From NCBI GenBank assembly GCA_013214985.1, contig JABSRY010000104.1, positions 1 through 7,544 on the forward strand: a stretch of DNA of 7,544 bases, written 5' to 3'. Below, piece by piece: positions 1 to 5,289 of this stretch (its first letter is position 1; each line of letters opens with the position of its first letter). Source of the stretch: Hyphomicrobiales bacterium (GTDB lineage: Bacteria; Pseudomonadota; Alphaproteobacteria; Rhizobiales; OSC116). The translations under genes and the position numbers were made by a program. Under the pieces are notes generated by a model. The model was not told the origin of the DNA. It did not search any database and saw nothing but the letters and a program-made list of their open reading frames with translations.

Positions 1-1
1 C

Positions 2-325
2 AGCATGGGCATTAATGTTGCGAGACTTAGAATAGAAATGCTGATCTTAATTTCATTGTTCTCAGCAGTTGCCGTCGCATTTGTGGGTGTAATTGGGTTT
101 ATCGGTTTGGTAGGGCCGCATATTGCCCGCATGCTAGTTGGCGAAGATCAACGTTTCTTCTTACCCATGTCAATCCTGAGTGGCGCACTTATGCTGTCAG
201 TTGCGAGTATTATCAGCAAAATGATTACCCCAGGCATTATTTATCCAATCGGTATGATTACGTCTCTTATTGGCGTGCCATTCTTTATGAGTTTGGTATT
301 AAAACAACGCAAACGCAATTGGTAG
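2..325 (+). CDS. FecCD-family ABC transporter permease, C-terminal part (5' end outside window)
   Basis: This is the C-terminal part of an inner-membrane permease of the FecCD/BtuC family, which imports iron-siderophore, heme or cobalamin-type chelates together with a periplasmic binding protein and a FecE-type ATPase. The frame is open to the left edge (first full codon at base 2), so the ATG at 5 is probably internal. The visible part begins with the family's 'LG(I/V)xVxRxR'-like segment (MGINVARLR). It continues with a long hydrophobic stretch ending in GFIGLVGPHIARMLVGEDQR, the highly conserved cytoplasmic loop/coupling region of this family. Two more membrane segments follow, and the protein ends in a basic cytoplasmic tail (KQRKRNW). 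The ATPase gene starts 6 nt downstream, so the two are surely co-transcribed. The substrate cannot be read from this fragment. Family assignment is firm. Confidence 0.93.
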   Translation, partial: SMGINVARLRIEMLILISLFSAVAVAFVGVIGFIGLVGPHIARMLVGEDQRFFLPMSILSGALMLSVASIISKMITPGIIYPIGMITSLIGVPFFMSLVLKQRKRNW

Positions 326-331
326 AACAAT

Positions 332-1126
332 ATGTTAAAAATAGACAACTTAACCGCCGCATATGGCAAAAATGTCATTTTGAAAGAAGTCAGTTTAAGC
401 GAGATTAAGAAAGGTGAATTAACGGCGGTGATTGGGCCGAACGGCACCGGTAAATCTACCTTTTTTAAAGCCATTTCTGGCCTATTAAAAAGCACCTCTG
501 GCGACATCATTCTAAACGGCGATAACTTGGCGTCATTAAACCCAGAGACATTAGCCAAACGCATATGCTATTTACCCCAAAGCGTCAATACAACGGCAGC
601 TTTAACCGCTTTTGAGGTTGTATTGTTAGGACTTAAATTTCAATCAGGTTGGTCAGTTAAAGACAAAGATGCCAAGCAAGTCGAAAAAATATTTAAAATA
701 TTAAACATAGAACATTTGTCCGACCAATATATTGGTGACCTTTCAGGTGGACAGCAACAATTGATATGGATCGCACAAGCCATCATCAGGTCACCAGAAA
801 TGTTATTGTTAGACGAACCAACAAGTGCTCTTGACCTGCAGCATCAATTGGCGGTTATGGATTTGCTAAAAGTCCTCACTAAAAAACGTAATATTGTTAC
901 CATGGTGGCGTTGCATGATTTGAACTTGGCAGCACGTTACGCAGATAAAATATTGGTGATAAAAGATGGCAAGCTAAGAGCTTTCGGTATGACCAAAGAC
1001 ATTTTTAAAACTGATATTATAAACGAAACATATAATATTGAAGTCGAGGTGCAAACCCAACCAGCTGGCAATATCTTAGTGATGCCAATTCGTTCAAAAC
1101 GAGAATTAAGGGCAGAATTATTGTGA
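332..1126 (+). CDS. FecE-type ABC transporter ATP-binding protein (iron/metal-chelate import)
   Basis: This is the cytoplasmic ATPase that powers the FecCD permease encoded just upstream. At 264 residues it has the usual length for FecE/BtuD/FhuC proteins, and all catalytic motifs are intact. These are Walker A GPNGTGKST (35-43), Q-loop Gln83 in LPQ, signature LSGGQQQ (137-143), Walker B LLLDEP (158-163) with Glu162 catalytic, D-loop SALD (165-168) and switch His195 in ALHDLN. The 'HDLNLAARYAD' segment and the C-terminal extension after 'DGKLRAFG' are typical of the iron-chelate subfamily. The ATG at 332 lies 6 nt after the permease stop and has no strong Shine-Dalgarno, which suggests translational coupling. 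Its stop overlaps the methyltransferase start by 4 nt. The substrate (ferric siderophore, heme or corrinoid) is not determinable from the sequence. Confidence 0.95.
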   Translation: MLKIDNLTAAYGKNVILKEVSLSEIKKGELTAVIGPNGTGKSTFFKAISGLLKSTSGDIILNGDNLASLNPETLAKRICYLPQSVNTTAALTAFEVVLLGLKFQSGWSVKDKDAKQVEKIFKILNIEHLSDQYIGDLSGGQQQLIWIAQAIIRSPEMLLLDEPTSALDLQHQLAVMDLLKVLTKKRNIVTMVALHDLNLAARYADKILVIKDGKLRAFGMTKDIFKTDIINETYNIEVEVQTQPAGNILVMPIRSKRELRAELL

Positions 1127-1914
1127 GTGAAGATAGAAAAAATTACACAATTAGAGATGAGATTAAAGATTATTGGTCGCTACGCGCCGAAACTTTTGAT
1201 CAATCCGTCGGGCATGAGATTTTCACCGAAACCGAACGCAATGCTTGGTATCAGTTAATCACTAAACATGTCGGCAAAGGCCATGGCCGTAAAGCGTTAG
1301 ACTTAGCCTCGGGGACAGGCGTAATTTCCCATTTGTTATTTGACTTAGACTTTAAAACCACAGGTCTTGATTGGTCAGAAACCATGCTCGCTAAAGCCAC
1401 CGAAAAGTCCATCGCACGCAATAGTGACATTCAATTTATATTGGGTGATGCCGAAAACACCATGCAGCCATTGGCGAGTTTTGATTTAATCACCATGCGC
1501 CATTTGGTTTGGACATTGGTTGACCCAAAAGCCGCTATGAAGCATTGGTTTGATTTATTAAGACCCACTGGAAAATTATTGATTGTCGACGGTAACTTTA
1601 AACATGTTAGTTGGCAACGACAGTTAATTAAATGGATTGAAAAAACATATTCAATGTTTCAAAAAGTCGATAAACATGGCCGCACAACCGAAATATTAGA
1701 GACCCATAATCGAATTTTAGAGCAGGTGTATTTTAACGAGGGCCTAACGGCCAATGCCATTGTCGAAATGCTAACAAATTTGGGATTTGAGAACATAATT
1801 GTACAAACTGATTTATCAGCAATTCATAAAGCACAAGCCAAGGGTTTGGGATGGTTTAAATATTTAGACCGCTCTGTACAACACCGTTTCGCCATAAGCG
1901 CAACAAAACCCTAA
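1123..1914 (+). CDS. Class I SAM-dependent methyltransferase, coupled to the ABC transporter
   Basis: This is a cytoplasmic methyltransferase of the Rossmann-fold class I (Methyltransf_11/25-like) type, 263 residues. Motif I is ALDLASGTGVIS (58-69), a variant of the usual DxGxGxG. Motif II has the acidic ribose-binding residue in GLDWSETML (81-89). GDAEN (108-112) is the adenine-contact motif, FDLITMRHLVWTL (120-132) corresponds to motif IV/post-motif, and LLRPTGKLLIVDG (145-157) is the standard 'L(K/R)PGG' strand. The N-terminal signature 'YWSLRAETFDQSVGHE' resembles small-molecule methyltransferases. The start is GTG at 1123 within a GTGA overlap with the ATPase stop, and AAGGG at 1108-1112 (10-nt spacer) supports it. 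Tight coupling to a FecCD/FecE importer suggests that it modifies the imported chelate, its ligand or a metallophore. That role is inference and the methyl acceptor is unknown. Confidence 0.88.
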   Translation: MSEDRKNYTIRDEIKDYWSLRAETFDQSVGHEIFTETERNAWYQLITKHVGKGHGRKALDLASGTGVISHLLFDLDFKTTGLDWSETMLAKATEKSIARNSDIQFILGDAENTMQPLASFDLITMRHLVWTLVDPKAAMKHWFDLLRPTGKLLIVDGNFKHVSWQRQLIKWIEKTYSMFQKVDKHGRTTEILETHNRILEQVYFNEGLTANAIVEMLTNLGFENIIVQTDLSAIHKAQAKGLGWFKYLDRSVQHRFAISATKP

Positions 1915-1946
1915 TACACTCATAGTATGAAAATCAAAACAAAAAC

Positions 1947-2314
1947 ATGTATATCCCTTCCGCAAATATTCTATGGACTGGCAATGTTATTGTCGCTCAA
2001 GCGCCTGCATTACCATGGCTTCTTGATGGACATTTAATTGAAACCCGCGATACTTTACAGGTGGTCCTTGACAAAATTGATGATAAAACCATCGTCGTAC
2101 CTAGGCATGGGCCGATTACAGACAAACAAGCAATTAAGTGGAATATTGATTATCTGAATCAAATTGAAGTTGAAATCAAAAAAGCAATTGGAAATGGCTT
2201 GAGCTTAGATGAAACAATCGCAAAAATTAAGCTTGATGACTTCCGTGGATACGCACTATTTGACTGGGTACACCTATTTTAAATATCCCGGCAGCATATA
2301 ATGACTTAAAATAA
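1947..2314 (+). pseudogene. Decayed MBL-fold metallo-hydrolase: C-terminal fragment with a terminal frameshift
   Basis: The open frame 1947-2282 (111 residues) matches only the C-terminal half of an MBL-fold (metallo-beta-lactamase superfamily) hydrolase. It begins at the strand 'MYIPSANILWTGN', followed by PWLLDGHLIET, the fifth-motif histidine in VPRHGP, and the family's C-terminal 'RGYALFDWVH' block. The HxHxDH-containing N-terminal half is missing: only 32 nt separate this ATG from the methyltransferase stop, with an in-frame TAG at 1923. The expected metal-bridging Asp of 'TGD' is Asn13 (codon AAT at 1983-1985). The frame stops at 2280 inside a T-run, but the -1 frame continues as LNIPAAYNDLK to a TAA at 2312-2314. 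That matches the expected tail of this family after 'DWVHLQ'. I read it as a non-functional remnant. A sequencing error could explain the frameshift but not the missing N-terminus or the Asp-to-Asn change. Confidence 0.75.
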
Positions 2315-2322
2315 CGAACCAG

Positions 2323-2352
2323 AAGATCGCTCTTAAAACGGCGATCCTTTTT
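2323..2352 (+). terminator. Intrinsic (Rho-independent) terminator
   Basis: A perfect 6-bp stem, GATCGC (2325-2330) with GCGATC (2341-2346), encloses a 10-nt loop and is followed by C and five T residues (2348-2352). It lies just downstream of the MBL remnant. It would end the permease-ATPase-methyltransferase transcript and separate it from the bactofilin/TPS unit. The stem is short but GC-rich against an AT-rich background. Confidence 0.65.
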
Positions 2353-2407
2353 AAGAATGTCTTCATTGTAACTAAGGGAGCAACGCCCCTGAATCATTAT
2401 CGATGTA

Positions 2408-2448
2408 ATATTCTTTGAACCTACTTTTCAAAGCGGTACGAAGAATAT
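2408..2448. repeat. Nested/alternative inverted repeat
   Basis: Two perfect inverted repeats share bases. An 8-bp outer pair is ATATTCTT (2408-2415) with AAGAATAT (2441-2448), and a 7-bp inner pair is CTTTGAA (2413-2419) with TTCAAAG (2427-2433, 7-nt loop). They overlap at 2413-2415, so the two full stems are mutually exclusive, although the outer stem can coexist with a shortened inner stem. No T-tract follows, so it is not a standard terminator. It could be a regulator site, an RNA structure or a decayed mobile-element end. Confidence 0.5.
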
Positions 2449-2559
2449 CGCCTCATTAATTTAGCAAAAAATCAAATATTAACTTTAGATTTCTGACAGA
2501 GTTAGGTATATTGATTTTTCGAACCCATTTTCTTCAGAAACAAATGAGTTTACATTAAA

Positions 2560-2565
2560 TATAAT
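2560..2565 (+). promoter_or_regulatory. Candidate -10 box (TATAAT) upstream of the bactofilin gene
   Basis: A consensus TATAAT hexamer lies 23 nt upstream of the bactofilin TTG start. Initiation about 7 nt downstream would leave a short leader that includes the GGA at 2578-2580. No good -35 hexamer sits at 16-18 bp: the 17-bp position (2537-2542) reads GAAACA. The call therefore rests on the -10 box, its position and the terminator upstream, and the region is AT-rich enough for chance matches. Confidence 0.35.
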
Positions 2566-2588
2566 CACAGAATATACGGACTACCCCT

Positions 2589-2915
2589 TTGAACGCTTCC
2601 AATAATTCAACGACCTTCATCGCAAAGAATACAACAATCGTTGGGGACTTACATTCCAAACATGGTCTTTATATCTTAGGCAATATTACCGGTGAATTAA
2701 GTGCGCCGACGATCTTCATTGATAAGAATGCCAATTACTCCGGCAATATTATTTCCAAACATATAAAAATTGCTGGTTATTTTGAAGACGACATCAACGC
2801 TCATAAAGTTGAGATACTTACCTCCGCAAAAGTAACTGGCAATATTGGTCAAAAAACAATTAGCGTAGAAACGGGTGCCATTTTGAATGTCAAGATCACC
2901 TCCAACCACCGATAA
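2589..2915 (+). CDS. Small bactofilin (polymer-forming cytoskeletal protein)
   Basis: Bactofilins (DUF583, PF04519) are right-handed beta-helix proteins that self-assemble into filaments on the inner face of the membrane and localise envelope-related enzymes. This 108-residue protein opens with 'TTFIAKNTTIVGDLHSKHGLYILGNITGELSA', the classic 'T.I.......G.l.....l.i.G...G.i' periodicity. It then carries short beta-helix rungs with Gly/Asn turns (YSGNIIS, IKIAGYFEDDI, VTGNIG) and ends in 'VETGAILNVKI', like the usual 'v..GA.f.g.i' tail. It is close to a bare bactofilin core, with only about 8 residues before the fold. The start is taken as TTG at 2589, the only plausible start after the in-frame TAA at 2562-2564, with GGA (2578-2580) at a suitable 8-nt distance. 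It is the first gene after the terminator and is co-directional with the TPS genes, but a functional link is not shown. Confidence 0.85.
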   Translation: MNASNNSTTFIAKNTTIVGDLHSKHGLYILGNITGELSAPTIFIDKNANYSGNIISKHIKIAGYFEDDINAHKVEILTSAKVTGNIGQKTISVETGAILNVKITSNHR

Positions 2916-2955
2916 TCAATTTTTGATTTATTCCTCGTGTTAATTGGTAATTAAA

Positions 2956-3237
2956 ATGAAACGAATTACTATAAAAATATATCTTCCAATTATCTGTTTT
3001 TTATTAGTTTCGCAGCCAAGTTTTGCCGCAGAGTGTGATGCACAAGTATATTCGGCTAAAACTGGCGACAGAATAAATTGGCCAACTTTCATGGCCGCCG
3101 TTGAGCAAGCAGACATTGTGGCGATTGGTGAAGAACACGGAATAAAGGCGCATACTATTTTTGCGGCTTGCCTAATCAACCAATTAGATACCCCGCAAAA
3201 GCACGCTTTAGTTGTTGAACAAAATGAAAGGCATTAA
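2956..3237 (+). pseudogene. Truncated ChaN-like (heme-binding/TIKI-fold) exported protein, N-terminal fragment
   Basis: This 93-residue frame begins with a Sec signal peptide: basic MKR, a hydrophobic core, then PSFA-AE with likely cleavage around residue 24-25. There is no convincing lipobox, since AAEC has Glu before Cys. The mature part contains 'QADIVAIGEEHGIKAHTIFAACLINQL' (51-77) and 'ALVVEQNER' (84-92). These match the start of ChaN-family iron-regulated proteins (GExH..., then a hydrophobic strand ending in 'E...R'). Complete ChaN proteins are roughly 250-300 residues, so about two thirds is missing. The remaining 45 nt before tpsA cannot encode it in any frame. ATG 2956 is preferred over the in-frame TTG at 2944 because it gives a standard signal peptide. 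It is probably a remnant, but the short protein could still be exported if expressed. Confidence 0.6.
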
Positions 3238-3282
3238 GGCCAATTCAAACTCATTAAATTGCAAATAATTTTTTAAGCCATA

Positions 3283-5289
3283 ATGAAAAATATTATCTAT
3301 ACTCCGATAATATTATTTATAGTATTGCATACTTTATCAGCCAAAGCCGATATTGTTGCTGATGGCACGACAGCCACGACAGTCACTATAAATAGTAATA
3401 GCCCAACCCTTGTTAATATTGCTCCTGCAAATTCAGACTCAATAAGCCATAACAAATATGATGAATTCTCTGTCGATGCCAACGGTGTGGAACTCGATAA
3501 TAGTTCAGTTTTTGCTCGAACTATTATTAATGAAGTGACCTCAACCAAACGTTCAATATTAAACGGTGACATAGAAATATTAGGCTCTGAGGCAAATCTA
3601 ATTATTGCCAATCCAAATGGTATAACCGCCAATGGTGTTGAGTTCAAAAATGTTGGCGGCGTTGTATTGGGCGCAGGTAGTATTTCCTATGAAACTTATG
3701 ATTATGGCGTTGCGGGTACTAGCAATAATGCTGTTTTAAGCGCGACGGGTGATATTATCGTCGAAGGTGATGGTGTTTTTGGAAAAATAGTTTCGTTACA
3801 GTTATTAGCCAACAAAATCAAAATTGATGGTGCTGTTAATAACAGCAAGGACGCTAGTTTAACGCCCAATTTACCAGATATAAAAATCATTGCCGGCAAG
3901 AATAAATTTGAATTTGACTCCAGCAGTTTGCCAATTGATGCCGCTAATAAATGGATTAGTAAAACCACTAAAAACTTGAGTGACAATGACGCAATATTAG
4001 TAGATGTAACACCAAGGGGCGGTTTAACAGCAGGTAGAGTATCCATTGAAGTCACCCATAAAGGTGCTGGTGTGAGTTTTGCTGGGAAAGGTATGGCCAA
4101 TATTGGTAATTTTGATATTTTCTCTAACGGTAAAGTAAAAATATCTAAAGGTAAAATTACTGCGAAACAGCATATCAAAGTAAAGGCGAGAGCCGTTGAA
4201 GTGAGTTCGACAAAAGCCAGTAAAGTTCAAACGCAATTAGAAGCACTTAATGGCAGCGTTTATATTGAAAGTACAGACGGCACCATAGATGTCCTTGGTG
4301 GTTTGATTTATGGTGCAAATAAGGATTCATTTGATACAAATATTAAAGGTGGTGTGCATCTCAAATCATCCAATGACATAAATATAACATCTGTTGACGG
4401 AGACAATTTGGCGATTATTTTTTCATCAAATGAAGATGCATTTTTAGAAGCAGAAAATAATATTACTAATAATACTGGCCGCATAATTTCTAATAAAACC
4501 ACTATTTTAGAGGCTGGTAATAAAATTTCAAATATTACCAATATTGAGCGTCCAGAAAATGCTGGCGTTAAACAATCCTATAGCCGTTATAAAGAGCGGC
4601 TTTGGTATACATTTTGGCTGGCAAGGCGTAAGGAAAGTGGTTTTACCATTAGTTATGGTGTGCCTTTGGTAGATGATCAACTTGGCTATATTATTGGCGA
4701 TAATGTAGTTTTAACCGCTAAAACTATTGAGAATATTGGTGGTGAAATCAATGCCAATGATGGAGATATTACAACTCAAAGTGAGACCTTTTTAACAGAG
4801 GCCGAGATCATAGGTGACGCCCAAATAAGCAGAAATTGTGGTGTGTTTGTATGCAATTCTACCGGTAGTTCTAACATAAGGCTATTAGGCGGTACTCTCA
4901 ACGCAACCAAAAACATAAATATCACGGCTAGTAAATCTTTTTTAAATCACGGTGGGCAAATTACCCCCTATGGTGATTTTAACATTGATAGCCCCGATGT
5001 GGAATTAATTGCCAAACGTGTACCAACAATTGTACAGCGTCCAGGTGGTTTGCGCCATTTATTTGGCCAACATGCTTGGTTATACGAAGAAGACTTTGGT
5101 GGCAACATTACAGTGCCTTTGGGAAATGTTAATATCGAAACATCTTCTCCTATCAAAGTAACAGCAGGCTCTATTACCTGGGGTAAAGAACTAAATTCAA
5201 ATTACAAAATCGAAGATATCTATCGGGTTCCAGCAGAAAACCCAGTTGGTAAATACAAGCTTGGCATTTTATGGAGGTTTTTACCATAA
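3283..5289 (+). CDS. TpsA-type two-partner secretion exoprotein (filamentous hemagglutinin family, compact)
   Basis: This is a secreted beta-helical protein exported across the outer membrane by the TpsB encoded next to it. Residues 1-22 are a Sec signal peptide ending SAKA-D. Residues about 23-260 form the TPS secretion domain, with the hallmark NPNGI motif at 110-114 within 'LIIANPNGITANGVEF' (bases 3610-3624). The rest shows FHA-like rungs such as 'ILEAGNKISNITNI' and 'ATKNINITASKSFLNHGGQI'. An aromatic/basic segment (431-462: SYSRYKERLWYTFWLARRKE and following) interrupts the helix. A CX4C pair lies at Cys519/Cys524, and another loop (about 586-607) is rich in His, Trp and Tyr. At 668 residues it is short for the family and shows no recognisable toxin or adhesin tip domain. 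It ends in a short beta-like tail (KYKLGILWRFLP). Its activity (adhesion, binding, heme or other ligand) cannot be stated from the sequence. Confidence 0.9.
   Translation: MKNIIYTPIILFIVLHTLSAKADIVADGTTATTVTINSNSPTLVNIAPANSDSISHNKYDEFSVDANGVELDNSSVFARTIINEVTSTKRSILNGDIEILGSEANLIIANPNGITANGVEFKNVGGVVLGAGSISYETYDYGVAGTSNNAVLSATGDIIVEGDGVFGKIVSLQLLANKIKIDGAVNNSKDASLTPNLPDIKIIAGKNKFEFDSSSLPIDAANKWISKTTKNLSDNDAILVDVTPRGGLTAGRVSIEVTHKGAGVSFAGKGMANIGNFDIFSNGKVKISKGKITAKQHIKVKARAVEVSSTKASKVQTQLEALNGSVYIESTDGTIDVLGGLIYGANKDSFDTNIKGGVHLKSSNDINITSVDGDNLAIIFSSNEDAFLEAENNITNNTGRIISNKTTILEAGNKISNITNIERPENAGVKQSYSRYKERLWYTFWLARRKESGFTISYGVPLVDDQLGYIIGDNVVLTAKTIENIGGEINANDGDITTQSETFLTEAEIIGDAQISRNCGVFVCNSTGSSNIRLLGGTLNATKNINITASKSFLNHGGQITPYGDFNIDSPDVELIAKRVPTIVQRPGGLRHLFGQHAWLYEEDFGGNITVPLGNVNIETSSPIKVTAGSITWGKELNSNYKIEDIYRVPAENPVGKYKLGILWRFLP
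5273..5277 (+). promoter_or_regulatory. Ribosome binding site for tpsB inside the tpsA 3' end
   Basis: GGAGG within the last codons of tpsA lies 12 nt before a GTG that directly follows the tpsA TAA stop (TAAGTG). The strong Shine-Dalgarno supports the GTG at 5290 as the true start and implies that translation of the transporter is coupled to that of its cargo. Confidence 0.7.

Larger units (their letters stand above)
2353..2588. other. Intergenic region without a recognisable gene
   Basis: No credible coding sequence, tRNA or rRNA is visible on either strand here. The stretch holds a weak 4-bp hairpin (AGGG 2375-2378 / CCCT 2387-2390), the nested inverted repeat at 2408-2448, an AT-rich segment, and a TATAAT box at 2560-2565 close to the bactofilin start. 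It is best read as the promoter/regulatory region of the downstream unit. Confidence 0.6.

Noticed and set aside
241..564. 107-codon minus-strand open frame across the permease/ATPase junction
   Set aside because: It overlaps the conserved end of the permease and the Walker A region of the ATPase on the opposite strand, so it is a shadow frame.
2277..2282. Programmed -1 ribosomal frameshift in the MBL-fold gene
   Set aside because: The site is not a canonical X XXY YYZ slippery heptamer, and the gene already lacks its catalytic N-terminal half. Mutation or sequencing error is simpler.
2944..2955. Alternative TTG start for the ChaN-like fragment
   Set aside because: ATG at 2956 gives a normal basic-hydrophobic signal peptide. 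Starting at TTG would add only four residues (MVIK) with no better ribosome site.
2916..2955. Small hairpin AATCA/TGATT after the bactofilin gene as a terminator
   Set aside because: A 5-bp AT-rich stem with no real T-tract after it is too weak to support termination.
3238..3282. Separate promoter for tpsA
   Set aside because: The gap is AT-rich but only poor matches to -35/-10 elements are present (for example TTCAAA at 3244 and TAATTT at 3266), so no call is justified.
3297..3647. 116-codon minus-strand open frame over the start of tpsA
   Set aside because: It is antisense to the signal peptide and NPNGI region of tpsA, with no recognisable domain and no independent start signals.
3702..4178. 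158-codon open frame on the minus strand inside tpsA
   Set aside because: It lies fully antisense to a well-supported TPS domain, shows no recognisable motif, and its composition is what the reverse complement of the repetitive exoprotein codons would give.
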